A DNA stretch of 64,000 nucleotides, from positions 1,097,346 through 1,161,345 of the forward strand of contig CADCCZ010000001.1 in assembly GCA_902800045.1 (NCBI GenBank), read 5' to 3'. The position numbers and the translations under genes are program-made. This stretch comes from an uncultured Bacteroidia bacterium. GTDB taxonomy: Bacteria; Bacteroidota; Bacteroidia; Bacteroidales; ML635J-15. How positions within the stretch are numbered: the first letter of the stretch is position 1; the number at the start of each line of letters is the position of its first letter. Of the stretch, positions 26,961 through 35,402 are shown piece by piece. Below the pieces are notes generated by a model. The model did no database searches and had not been told where the DNA came from. It saw only the letters and a list, made by a program, of their open reading frames with translations.

Positions 26961-27761
26961 TTACAGCATTCTTTCAAGAGCATCGTAATATTTCGGTGAA
27001 ATCGGTATAGTATCGGCACCGCTCACATTCAGTTCGGCGACTACGACACCCAGCTTATCCTTGCGTAAAACCTTGACATGCTTAGGGTTTACAAAAAATG
27101 AACGCTGACAGCGAACCATGCCGTACTTTTGCAACGTCGGCTCGAGCGACTTCATCGTATTACGAAGCACATAATCTTTAATCATACCATTTTCAAGATA
27201 CTTAATCCTGACATAATTTTCTTCGGCCTTCACATACATTACAGCATCGGCAGCCACAACCAGCTTAAGTTTTTGCGTATTGTCATGGAAACGGATAAGA
27301 CCGCCCTCAGACGGCTCGTTAACATCATTTGCCTCCGATGCCACCACCGACAACGAAATTATCACGTAGGGCAACGACAGCACAATTAAATTAATAAACA
27401 GGCATAGTCCCACCACATCAAAGTATGGATATTCGCCATGGTACATCAGCGTCACATACAACGCCATAAACAGGGATGCCACAAGGACTTCGCCGAATAT
27501 CCACAGAGAATACGCCAACCATGTAGGCACAAACAAGCGTCGTAGCACATATAGCAGCAAGCGCGAAATAAGCAGCACGCCAAACAATATGCAAAACAGC
27601 ATAGTGGTATTGAACGCCATTATCCCGCGTCCCATATCGAAAAATTCGACAATCTGAACCGGACGGTACAGAAATACAAATCCAATAAAGAATCCTGACA
27701 GTCCAAACAGATATGCCATCTGAACCCGGAACGACAAGAACCTATCTGAAATTTTCGTCAT
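26961..27761 (-). CDS. Membrane-anchored LytTR DNA-binding regulator
   Basis: 266 residues. Four hydrophobic segments lie in residues 12-140. The C-terminal 100 residues are a LytTR domain: KLVVAADAVMYVKAEENYVRIKYLENG, DYVLRNTMKSLEPTLQKYGMVRCQRSFFVNPKHVKVL. There is no receiver domain, so it senses through the membrane part or a partner rather than by phosphorylation. It heads the operon LytTR-dehydrogenase-DUF2797-recX. Direct repeats of AATTTCGTCACAA lie just upstream with 20-bp spacing, as expected for a LytTR operator, so the gene is probably autoregulated and may also control the divergent SGNH gene. Confidence 0.9.
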   Translation of the reverse strand: MTKISDRFLSFRVQMAYLFGLSGFFIGFVFLYRPVQIVEFFDMGRGIMAFNTTMLFCILFGVLLISRLLLYVLRRLFVPTWLAYSLWIFGEVLVASLFMALYVTLMYHGEYPYFDVVGLCLFINLIVLSLPYVIISLSVVASEANDVNEPSEGGLIRFHDNTQKLKLVVAADAVMYVKAEENYVRIKYLENGMIKDYVLRNTMKSLEPTLQKYGMVRCQRSFFVNPKHVKVLRKDKLGVVVAELNVSGADTIPISPKYYDALERML

Positions 27762-27789
27762 TATTATTAGAATTTAGTCCCAAATTTTG

Positions 27790-27866
27790 TTGTGACGAAA
27801 TTTATTTTGCCATAATTTCGTCACAACATTTAAAATTTCGTCACAAAAATACAAATTTCGTCAAAA
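27790..27866. promoter_or_regulatory. Phased operator: AATTTCGTCACAA repeats
   Basis: Three direct copies start at 27814, 27834 and 27854 (exactly 20 bp apart; the last ends AAAA instead of ACAA). An inverted copy (TTGTGACGAAATT) starts at 27790, and a partial copy, ATTTTCGTCAT, overlaps the LytTR start codon at 27761. The array lies between two divergent genes. The spacing of about two helical turns fits the paired direct sites bound by LytTR dimers. Confidence 0.7.
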
Positions 27867-27912
27867 ATACACATCCATAATCACATAAAATTTTCAGGTC
27901 GAAATTCAGACG

Positions 27913-27920
27913 TAGTTTTG
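27913..27920 (+). promoter_or_regulatory. Candidate -7 box for the SGNH-fusion gene
   Basis: TAGTTTTG matches TAnnTTTG and lies 22 bases before the ATG at 27943. The operator repeats end 46 bases upstream of it, which is a position suited to activation. Confidence 0.5.
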
Positions 27921-27942
27921 CATCAAAATAAATGGAAATATT

Positions 27943-29664
27943 ATGGGAATGAAAAGTCAAAAAATATTCGCATTCGGCGACTCAATAATAAAAGGTATAA
28001 TTTCAGAATACGACAATGGTCGTCTCAAGTACAAAATTTCAGACAATAACGCCGTTGATACATGCAGCCGCAAATTTGGGATCGAAGCCTACAATCTCGG
28101 AAAGTTCGGCTGCACAATAACTACTGGAGAAAAGATAATAGACAAACAACTGCAAAAAATTTCGGAGAACGACATCGTTCTTCTCGAATTTGGCGGCAAC
28201 GACTGCGACAAAATCTGGACCGAAATTGCCGATACACCTAAGGCAGAACACATTGCAAGGACACCACTATCGGAATTCAGCGAAACCTACCATCGCGTAA
28301 TTCGCAAGCTCAAGGCAACGGGAGCAAAAATCATTATGCTTACAATGCCGCCAATCGATGCCAAGGCATACTTCCGCCATTTTACAAACGGCATGAACGA
28401 CACGCAGGTAGCTAACATAAATGGGTGGCTCTATGACAGCATAGAAGTCATCGGACTATGGCACGAAATGTACAACCAGGAAATTATTAAAATTGCATGC
28501 AGCGAGAACGTTGAACTGATAAACATCTACAAGCCTTTCATCGACCAGCGCGACTACCGTCCGCTCTTCTGCAGCGACGGGATACACCCAAACCAAAGGG
28601 GACAGGAAATCATAGCAGAACATATATATAGGATCGCAAAAGATTATATTACAATGGACAACGAATCTACTAGACACAGCATATCCAATAGTAAGGGTGC
28701 AAAATTTTGCGCCACAATAGTAGGAGCGCTTTTCGTAGCGTTCCTACTTTTATCCAACATATTACCAGTTAGCGCACAGACATACAAGAAAGTCCAATAT
28801 GGCGACTTCGAAAGCTGGACAGTCCGCGACATTGAAGAATCGCTTGTAATTGGCGGAAACACCAGACGCATATACGCCATTGGTCCGCGCGATACCATAC
28901 GCGAAAACAAAGCGTTGAACATCAAGTCGATATGGGCATCGTCGAACACTTATGCGAAGGTTGCTGGCATATCGAAGACAAGCAACACAGTTTATCCCGA
29001 AAGGCGTGGCAACGGCTACTGTGCAAAACTCACAACCGAATATGCCGAGTGCAAGGTCATAGGTATCATTAATATAAAGGTATTGGTTTCGGGCACAATT
29101 TACTGGGGCAAGGCTCACGAACCTATCGACGGCACAAGCAACCCGTACAGCAAGATGAGATGGGGAGTGCCATTTACCAATAAGCCAAAGGCCGTTGTCC
29201 TCGACTACAAGTCGGCAATGCCCAACAGAGGGACAATCACCACCTGCAAGACCTTGTCGTCGTCGAGTCGACCAGGAAACGATGAACACGAAATACTTTT
29301 CATCCTGCAAAACCGTTGGGAAGACGAAAAGGGCAACGTCTATGCAAAACGCGTAGGAACAGCCATTTACCGTATTAGCAAACCGACAAGCGACTGGGTT
29401 AACGGATTCCGCATACCTGTAATCTACGGTGATGCAACCAAATCGCCAAACTACAAGCCATACATGAATCTTGGTCCGAAAAAGGACAATTTCTACACCA
29501 TCAACAGCAAAGGCAAGAATGTTGAAATTCATGAAGTTGGCTGGGGTGACGAAAACACGCCTGTAACACATGCAATTATGCTTATTAGCGTAACAAGCCA
29601 GGAAGCATTTTCGGGAACAATCGGCAACACACTGTGGGTGGACAATATAAAGCTGGAGTATTAA
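27943..29664 (+). CDS. SGNH/GDSL hydrolase fused to an exported PCMD-like domain through an internal signal sequence
   Basis: 573 residues in one uninterrupted frame. Residues 1-235 are an SGNH hydrolase: Ser14 in FGDSI, the GGNDCD block, and the catalytic Asp/His in SDGIHPNQRG. It has no N-terminal signal. Residues 238-281 then read as a complete signal peptide or membrane anchor (MDNES ... basic ... VGALFVAFLLLSNILPVSAQ). The remaining 290 residues resemble Bacteroidota PCMD carbohydrate-binding proteins (YGDFESWTVRD, ending NTLWVDNIKLEY). As a single chain it would put an esterase in the cytoplasm and the C-terminal domain outside. An internal start at the ATG 28654 would instead make the exported protein alone. 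Such hydrolases usually deacylate lipids or glycans. Confidence 0.75.
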   Translation: MGMKSQKIFAFGDSIIKGIISEYDNGRLKYKISDNNAVDTCSRKFGIEAYNLGKFGCTITTGEKIIDKQLQKISENDIVLLEFGGNDCDKIWTEIADTPKAEHIARTPLSEFSETYHRVIRKLKATGAKIIMLTMPPIDAKAYFRHFTNGMNDTQVANINGWLYDSIEVIGLWHEMYNQEIIKIACSENVELINIYKPFIDQRDYRPLFCSDGIHPNQRGQEIIAEHIYRIAKDYITMDNESTRHSISNSKGAKFCATIVGALFVAFLLLSNILPVSAQTYKKVQYGDFESWTVRDIEESLVIGGNTRRIYAIGPRDTIRENKALNIKSIWASSNTYAKVAGISKTSNTVYPERRGNGYCAKLTTEYAECKVIGIINIKVLVSGTIYWGKAHEPIDGTSNPYSKMRWGVPFTNKPKAVVLDYKSAMPNRGTITTCKTLSSSSRPGNDEHEILFILQNRWEDEKGNVYAKRVGTAIYRISKPTSDWVNGFRIPVIYGDATKSPNYKPYMNLGPKKDNFYTINSKGKNVEIHEVGWGDENTPVTHAIMLISVTSQEAFSGTIGNTLWVDNIKLEY

Positions 29665-29665
29665 T

Positions 29666-29713
29666 CAGTTGAAAGTTGAAAGTTAAAAGTTGAAAGTCGT
29701 TGCGCGCAACGAC
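29666..29713. repeat. 7-bp tandem repeat followed by an 18-bp palindrome
   Basis: Four head-to-tail units of GTTGAAA (one GTTAAAA) run from about 29668 to 29695 and join directly to the perfect palindrome GTCGTTGCGCGCAACGAC (29696-29713), which shares its core with the elements at 12254 and 25186. Confidence 0.7.
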
Positions 29714-29754
29714 TGAAATATCCCAAACAAACACGATACAATAATTAATAAGCC

Positions 29755-29782
29755 GTAGCGACGAGACGCCCCTCGTCGCTAC
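29755..29782. repeat. GTAG-bounded hairpin
   Basis: GTAGCGACGAG (29755-29765) and CTCGTCGCTAC (29772-29782) are exact complements around the loop ACGCCC. No T-run follows. Confidence 0.75.
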
Positions 29783-29838
29783 AGCATTAAATACCAACCT
29801 ATTTCAGTTTTGATATTGCCGATAGTCACAAATTTTGT

Positions 29839-29846
29839 TATTTTTG
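29839..29846 (+). promoter_or_regulatory. Candidate -7 box for the GldA-like gene
   Basis: TATTTTTG is an exact TAnnTTTG match 21 bases before the ATG at 29868. Confidence 0.5.
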
Positions 29847-29867
29847 CGACCTTAAAAACACACTGAC

Positions 29868-30779
29868 ATGTCTATCGAAGTAAGGAATATAACAAAGGTT
29901 TTCGGCGAACAGAAAGCGCTTGACAATGTGAGTTTTGACATCAACAATGGTGAGATTGTAGGATTTCTTGGTCCAAACGGTGCCGGCAAGTCAACGCTGA
30001 TGAAAATAATCACGGGCTACATTCCAGCCACCGAAGGCGACGTTTTTATAAACGGAAAGAATATCCTCGAAGACCCGATTGAAATCCGCAAGAAACTCGG
30101 TTATCTGCCAGAGCAGAATCCCCTTTACTTCGACATGTACATCGTTGAATATCTCGAATTTGTAGCCGGCATTTATGGCATCAAGAACAAAAAGGCAAGA
30201 ATTGATGAAGTTGTAGCGCTCACTGGCCTTGCCCCCGAGATTAACAAGAAAATCGGCACCCTGTCGAAAGGCTACAAGCAGCGTGTAGGTCTGGCACAAG
30301 CCATAATCCACGACCCCGAAGTGCTTATCCTCGACGAACCGACATCGGGTCTCGACCCCAACCAGATTATTGAAATCAGAAACCTGATAAAGAATCTTGG
30401 CAAGGAAAAGACCGTCATCCTATCGACCCACATAATGCAGGAAGTTGAAGCCATCTGCGACCGCATCCTTCTGATAAAGAAGGGCGTTCTGCTAGCCAAC
30501 GACAAAGCCGAAGATTTCGGACACCTTGGCGACGAATCGCGCTCGACTCTGCTTGTCGAACTCGACGGCGAAATTGCAGAATCGGATTTCTCGCATATAA
30601 AAGGCGTAAGAACAGTAAAGCGCCAGTCCCCTACCCGATTTATCATCGAATACAACCGCAGCAACGACATCCGCAAGGAAGTCTTCAACCTTGCCGTGCA
30701 GAAAGGCCGTGCCGTGCTGAGTATGCAGGAAAAGGAAAAGTCAATAGAGGAAGTATTCGCTGAACTGACAAACGGTTAA
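29868..30779 (+). CDS. gldA: ABC transporter ATP-binding protein, GldA-like
   Basis: 303 residues. Walker A is GPNGAGKST, the signature is LSKGYKQRVGLAQA, Walker B is VLILDEPTSGLDP, and the H-loop is ILSTHIMQEVEA. The forms GYIPATEGDVFINGKNI, LPEQNPLYFDMYIVEYLEF and the long C-terminal tail match GldA of the gliding-motility ABC transporter and its relatives in non-gliding Bacteroidota. No GldF/GldG permease lies next to it: the next gene is a convergent nuclease-fold protein. It would work at the inner membrane with a permease encoded elsewhere. Confidence 0.82.
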   Translation: MSIEVRNITKVFGEQKALDNVSFDINNGEIVGFLGPNGAGKSTLMKIITGYIPATEGDVFINGKNILEDPIEIRKKLGYLPEQNPLYFDMYIVEYLEFVAGIYGIKNKKARIDEVVALTGLAPEINKKIGTLSKGYKQRVGLAQAIIHDPEVLILDEPTSGLDPNQIIEIRNLIKNLGKEKTVILSTHIMQEVEAICDRILLIKKGVLLANDKAEDFGHLGDESRSTLLVELDGEIAESDFSHIKGVRTVKRQSPTRFIIEYNRSNDIRKEVFNLAVQKGRAVLSMQEKEKSIEEVFAELTNG

Positions 30780-30782
30780 AAG

Positions 30783-30857
30783 GCGAACAGGCTTGAAGGC
30801 TAGAAGGCTTAATGCCATTGTACTGACTGTTAACTTTGAACTTTAAACTTTGAACTT
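30783..30857. repeat. 8-bp and 7-bp satellite tracts
   Basis: After the stop codon, AGGCGAAC, AGGCTTGA, AGGCTAGA and AGGCTTAA form an 8-bp period (about 30782-30813), like the longer tract at 59733. Then AACTTTG, AACTTTA, AACTTTG, AACTTTT give a 7-bp period (about 30831-30858). Confidence 0.6.
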
Positions 30858-31934
30858 TTATCTTTTAAAGTCCGCCACCACAGGATAATGGTCGTTGACA
30901 ATATTGAAATCAAGGACTTTGTGTCTCAGGCATTTGAACAGATTTGAGTGCATTATGTAGTCAATACGGAAATCGACATCCATTATAGTATATGTACGGC
31001 CAGAGCCATCTCCTCGCTCCATAAAGGTATCGTGCAGACGTTCGCCAGCCGCCAGTATGCTAAAGCAAGTATAACTTAGCGGCACGTCGTTGAAATCACC
31101 ACACAAAATCACTGGATACGGACAAGTGTCTATTGTTGCAACAAGCGTATCGACCTGAACTGCACGTCTAGCCGATGCCTCCGAAAATTTCGAATACAAA
31201 TTCATTGCCTTGTCCTTGTTTTCACGGTTGAAACCTTCGTGACGACTGCTCATTTCCAAATCCGAATCCTTTATCATAATCGACTGCAAATGACAATTAT
31301 ACAGACGCACAGTATCATCCTCGACAACAATATCAACATACATAAAACCATTTGCAGTGCTATCGAACGGATGCGAATACTGGTTTATGACCTTGTAGCG
31401 CGACACAATTGCAAGACCACCAACTCCATGGTTGAACGCTGCGAGTTGGGTCTTACGTACAGAACTTGCATTCAAATTCTTCGAAAGAGCGTCAAGCGTT
31501 GGAAAATCGGAAGGATTGTCTGCCCAGTAGGCTTCCTGCAGACAAAGTATATCAGGATTGGTCGCAGCTATAGTGTCGATGACCTTTCCCCTAAGCAGAT
31601 TCGAATTCTTGTCGAGAATACCAAAGCACTTCACATTGTACGACATGACACGGAAATCGGCCTTGTCGTCGAGCGACTTGTCGCGGATTGAATATTCGTG
31701 CGAAAAATATTTGAATCCGACAAATACCAACACTGCAATAGGTATTGCCACCTTATAGTTGACAAAAATCCACAGAATCATCAGCGCAGCAAGTCCTATT
31801 AGCACATATTTAAGGGCAAATGACATCAACGACATCCATTTTGCGCTAGCTGGCGAGACATACACCGAAACTATGCAAAGTATCATTGTCAAAGCTACCA
31901 ATATTGTCAATATCCACAAAATCTTACGCCACAT
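30858..31934 (-). CDS. Membrane-anchored endonuclease/exonuclease/phosphatase-fold protein
   Basis: 358 residues. Two or three N-terminal membrane segments (about 5-28, 38-60 and 65-85) precede an EEP domain: FRVMSYNVKCFG, ILCLQEAYW, YNCHLQS, PVILCGDFNDVPLSYTC, RIDYIMHSN and VNDHYPVVADF. Metal and catalytic residues (Asn, Glu, Asp-Asn, Asp, His) are all present. The enzyme domain should face the periplasm or cytoplasm depending on topology; possible substrates are phospholipid or sugar phosphates, or nucleic acid. It is the last gene of the likely operon that starts at 35720. Confidence 0.87.
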   Translation of the reverse strand: MWRKILWILTILVALTMILCIVSVYVSPASAKWMSLMSFALKYVLIGLAALMILWIFVNYKVAIPIAVLVFVGFKYFSHEYSIRDKSLDDKADFRVMSYNVKCFGILDKNSNLLRGKVIDTIAATNPDILCLQEAYWADNPSDFPTLDALSKNLNASSVRKTQLAAFNHGVGGLAIVSRYKVINQYSHPFDSTANGFMYVDIVVEDDTVRLYNCHLQSIMIKDSDLEMSSRHEGFNRENKDKAMNLYSKFSEASARRAVQVDTLVATIDTCPYPVILCGDFNDVPLSYTCFSILAAGERLHDTFMERGDGSGRTYTIMDVDFRIDYIMHSNLFKCLRHKVLDFNIVNDHYPVVADFKR

Positions 31935-31939
31935 ACACT

Positions 31940-32824
31940 TTATTTTTTATTGCTATTGCTAAACAATTTCTCCTTTTCCTCCTTGGTCAGGCTCGAATAG
32001 CCAGATTCTTTTACCTTGTCCAAGATTTTATCTATCTCGCGCTGTTCCCGCGCTTTACGTCTGTTGTATTCGGCATCGGTTTCGGCGCGGCTGCTGCTCG
32101 ATGATTTTGCCTTTGGTTCCGACTTGAACAAATTTCCCACCCATGTGAAAAAGCGCGAGAGAAAAATCGTAATGTCGGTACCTTTTGAATAGCATATTGC
32201 AAAAATCGCACCCATCAGCGCACCGCCAAGATGAGCAAAATGTCCGCCAGCATTGCCGAAAGGAATACTCAGCAAGTCGATGGCAACTATTATCATTGCC
32301 AGATATTTAAGCTTCATCTGACCAAGAAAAGCCAATCGTACAGGCAAATTGGGCACCAGTACAGCAATCGCAAATACAATAGCCATTATCGAAGCCGACG
32401 CGCCTATTGCAAAGGCGACATTCTTCACGACAGCAAACACCGGAATTATATTGTATGCCACAATGAACACCAACGCGCCCGCCAGTCCTCCAAGCAGATA
32501 CACGCCGAACAACTGCCGTTGCGAAAGGTATTGAAGGAACATCTTACCGAACCAGTACAGCACAAGCAAATTGAACAAGATATGCAGAAAGCTGCTATGC
32601 ACGAACATATATGTCAGCACAGTCCAGGGACGATGGGCAAGCACCGAGAAATTTGACGAAACGCCAAGCCACGACGAAACGTCGAAAGTCTTGCCGGCAA
32701 AGAAAAATCCGAGATTAACGGTCAGCACAACGACAAACACCGCCAGATTCAAGAAGATCAGAATGCTCAGGTTGTTGCGCTGACGGAAAATATTCCTTAT
32801 TTCATCCCAGAGTCCCTGCCTCAT
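31940..32824 (-). CDS. Rhomboid-family intramembrane protease (second of two)
   Basis: 294 residues. Six membrane segments in the first 215 residues, with HILFNLLVLYWFG (the HxxxN motif), the catalytic Ser in IGASASIMAIV, and the catalytic His in AHLGGALMG. The active-site motif is GASA instead of the common GxSG, but the Ser and His remain. The C-terminal 80 residues are polar and unlike those of the upstream rhomboid (KSEPKAKSSSSSRAE, then RKAREQREIDKILDKVKESGYSSLTKEEKEKLF, a helical tail common in Bacteroidota rhomboids). The start overlaps the stop of the first rhomboid by 1 base. Confidence 0.88.
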   Translation of the reverse strand: MRQGLWDEIRNIFRQRNNLSILIFLNLAVFVVVLTVNLGFFFAGKTFDVSSWLGVSSNFSVLAHRPWTVLTYMFVHSSFLHILFNLLVLYWFGKMFLQYLSQRQLFGVYLLGGLAGALVFIVAYNIIPVFAVVKNVAFAIGASASIMAIVFAIAVLVPNLPVRLAFLGQMKLKYLAMIIVAIDLLSIPFGNAGGHFAHLGGALMGAIFAICYSKGTDITIFLSRFFTWVGNLFKSEPKAKSSSSSRAETDAEYNRRKAREQREIDKILDKVKESGYSSLTKEEKEKLFSNSNKK

Positions 32825-33543
32825 TACACCTCTCCTTTCTTACGCCAAATCATCAGCAGGATAAAACCGATAAGCATACCACCAAAGTGTGCGAAATGAG
32901 CCACATTGTCGCCCTGTGCGTTCAGAATGCCGAGTAAAAGTTCTATGACCACGAATGCAATCACCATCCATTTGGCTTTCACCGGAATAGCAAAGTAAAT
33001 GTACATCTCGACATTGGGGAACATAATTCCGAATGCGAGAAGCAAGCCGTATATCGCACCCGAAGCGCCAACACAAGGCACGTTAAGAACAAGATTCAGC
33101 TTTCCAAGTTCCGGCATCATATAGTTTTTGCCTTGCATTAGGATGTCGGCGCCATTACGCATAACCTCTTCGATGGCTTCGGGACTCATCGACGACATAA
33201 GAACCTGTATTTCAATCTCCTTAACAAGCAGATAGAACAACGCGCCACCGATTCCAGCCACGAAGTAATAGATGAAGAACCGCTTGGAACCCCAGTACGA
33301 TTCGAGCACCCGTCCGAACATATACAGCGAGAACATATTGAAGAACAAATGCCAGAATCCGCCATGCATAAACATGTGAGTAACAAGCTGTACAGGCTTG
33401 AACAGCGGACTGCGGAAGCTGTACAGGGCACAATACGAATCGAGCACCGGCACAAACATTGCGACTATGAACATCACAACATTCACTAGCAGCAAGTACT
33501 TTACTACCGGCGGTATGTCTGAAAATGGATTCCTATTGAACAT
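32824..33543 (-). CDS. Rhomboid-family intramembrane protease (first of two)
   Basis: 239 residues. HMFMHGGFWHLFFNMFSLYMFG (HxxxN), catalytic Ser in GASGAIYGLLLAFG and catalytic His in AHFGGMLIGF. There are six membrane segments and a long loop between the second and fourth containing EIEIQVLMSSMSPEAIEEVMRN. It cleaves membrane-spanning substrates in the inner membrane; the substrate is unknown. It lies 6 bases after mutL and is cotranscribed with it. Confidence 0.9.
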   Translation of the reverse strand: MFNRNPFSDIPPVVKYLLLVNVVMFIVAMFVPVLDSYCALYSFRSPLFKPVQLVTHMFMHGGFWHLFFNMFSLYMFGRVLESYWGSKRFFIYYFVAGIGGALFYLLVKEIEIQVLMSSMSPEAIEEVMRNGADILMQGKNYMMPELGKLNLVLNVPCVGASGAIYGLLLAFGIMFPNVEMYIYFAIPVKAKWMVIAFVVIELLLGILNAQGDNVAHFAHFGGMLIGFILLMIWRKKGEV

Positions 33544-33549
33544 GACTCA

Positions 33550-35400
33550 TCAGTTAAATTTATTCTCAATTTCAGCAATATCAACAATCTCCATAATTTT
33601 TCTGCCGTCGGCAGTATAATTATGGTTTGAGCACGACATCAGGCGGAAGAACAAATCCTCCATCTCCTCGTCCTTGAGTGCCACACCCGACGACATTGCG
33701 GCCGACTTAGCCAGCGAAATCGCAATCTTATCGTTCAGAAGCAGTTTCACATCTGGAGAACCGTCAGAAAGTTCGTCGAGAAGCTGTCGGATGACGGCAT
33801 TAACGTCCATTTCGGCAAGTTCAGCAGGAACGCCTCGGATTTCGAACTTATCGTTACCGACCATAACTATGTCAAAGCCAATGGTATTAAGTTCGGTCAT
33901 AACCTCAATAAGCAGGCCTCGCTCCTCTGGCGACGGCTCTATAACAAGCGGGAACAACGACTTCTGCATAACGCCGCTACGAGTTTCGAGCATACGCATA
34001 AAATGCTCGTACATAATGCGTTCGTGTGCCCTACGCTGGTTTATGACAATCATTCCCGAATGCGACGACGTAAGTATGTACTTGTTTTTCAACTGCAAAT
34101 ACTTCTGATGGCTGTCGCCCGAATAATTGTCGTCGCCTCCATACTGGATATGCGACTGTACGCTCTGCACATTTTCGTCCGACAACGGATTTTCGCTTTC
34201 GGGCAAATCGAAGTCATCGCGAGTCTTGCCGGTATTACGCTCGTACATCTGTTCCCAATTTTTAGGAACTTCTCGCTTATAGCCAGAATCGGTGTATTTG
34301 AACGGATTGAACTCCGGGTTGACGCTTATCACCGGCGGACGGACTACCGTTGTCGATGTAAGATGCACATCACGGGTTATGTCGTCCTCGAACGAAAGCG
34401 TAGGCACTATGTTGAACTTTCCGAGAGCTTCCTTCACGGCAGAATTGAGTATCATATATATCGCCTGTTCGCCCTCGAACTTGATTTCGGTCTTGGTTGG
34501 ATGAATGTTGATGTCGATTGTTGCAGGATCGACCTCGAGATATATGAAGAAGCGAGGATTTTCGCCTTCGGGCAGAAGTTTGTCGTACGCCGATGTAACA
34601 GCCTTGCGGAAGTATGGATGATACATATAGCGGTTGTTGACGAAAAAGAACTGCTCTGAAGTATTTTTCCGCGACATTTCAGGCTTTGCGATGAAGCCCT
34701 TTATGTTAACTATCTGCGTTTCGACACCTATCGGCACAAGGTTCTGGTTCAGCTTCTTGCCAAAGACGTTTGCAATACGCTGGTGTATATTTTCGGGCAA
34801 GAGGTTGTACTTTATTTCGTCGTCGAACACGACCTTGAAGGCAACCGACGGATTTGTCAGCACAATGCGATGAACCTCATCAATTATATGCTTGTATTCG
34901 ACCTTGTCGGATTTCAGGAACTTACGTCGTGCAGGAATATTGAAGAAAAGGTTTCTCACCTTGAAGTTTGTTCCAACGGCTGCAGCCACAGGCTCCTGCG
35001 ACTTTACTTTTGATGCGGCAATGTTTATGCAGGTTCCAAGTTCGTCGTCGGCACGGCGTGTGACAAGTTCCACCTCGGCAACAGCAGCAATCGAAGCAAG
35101 AGCCTCACCGCGGAAGCCCATTGTTGTTATAGCAAACAGGTCTTCAGCCTTGGAAATCTTGGAAGTAGCGTGACGCTCGAACGACATTCGCGCATCGGTA
35201 GGCGACATACCAAATCCATTGTCAACCACCTGAATAAGAGTACGTCCAGCATCCTTTATTATGACATCGATGTTGGTAGCCCCAGCGTCGAGCGAATTTT
35301 CTACCAGTTCCTTCACCACCGACGACGGGCGTTGTACGACCTCACCAGCAGCTATCTGGTTGGCAACCGAATCCGACAATAATTTTATTATATCCGACAT
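33550..35400 (-). CDS. mutL: DNA mismatch repair protein MutL
   Basis: 616 residues. The GHKL ATPase N-terminus is clear: IAAGEVVQRPSSVVKELVENSLDAGAT, DNGFGM, RHATSKI and GFRGEALASIAAV. The transducer domain follows (FFVNNRYMYHPYFRKAV), then a linker and a C-terminal dimerisation domain. No obvious DQHAxxER endonuclease motif: the site reads NQRRAHERIMYEHF, so an Asp is replaced (NQRRAHER), while the ACE and CPHGRP motifs are not evident. This suggests a weakened or absent nicking activity, but that needs an alignment. It is preceded by a small membrane protein gene with a 2-base gap. Confidence 0.95.
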   Translation of the reverse strand: MSDIIKLLSDSVANQIAAGEVVQRPSSVVKELVENSLDAGATNIDVIIKDAGRTLIQVVDNGFGMSPTDARMSFERHATSKISKAEDLFAITTMGFRGEALASIAAVAEVELVTRRADDELGTCINIAASKVKSQEPVAAAVGTNFKVRNLFFNIPARRKFLKSDKVEYKHIIDEVHRIVLTNPSVAFKVVFDDEIKYNLLPENIHQRIANVFGKKLNQNLVPIGVETQIVNIKGFIAKPEMSRKNTSEQFFFVNNRYMYHPYFRKAVTSAYDKLLPEGENPRFFIYLEVDPATIDINIHPTKTEIKFEGEQAIYMILNSAVKEALGKFNIVPTLSFEDDITRDVHLTSTTVVRPPVISVNPEFNPFKYTDSGYKREVPKNWEQMYERNTGKTRDDFDLPESENPLSDENVQSVQSHIQYGGDDNYSGDSHQKYLQLKNKYILTSSHSGMIVINQRRAHERIMYEHFMRMLETRSGVMQKSLFPLVIEPSPEERGLLIEVMTELNTIGFDIVMVGNDKFEIRGVPAELAEMDVNAVIRQLLDELSDGSPDVKLLLNDKIAISLAKSAAMSSGVALKDEEMEDLFFRLMSCSNHNYTADGRKIMEIVDIAEIENKFN

Positions 35401-35402
35401 GG

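Noticed and set aside
27814..27866. CRISPR-like array
   Set aside because: Units are 13 bp at 20-bp spacing with 7-bp gaps, far too short, and no cas genes are in the window. An operator is the better reading.
28762..29571. Antisense frame of about 269 codons in the SGNH-fusion gene
   Set aside because: The plus-strand frame has a signal segment and a recognisable domain; the antisense product has no family features.
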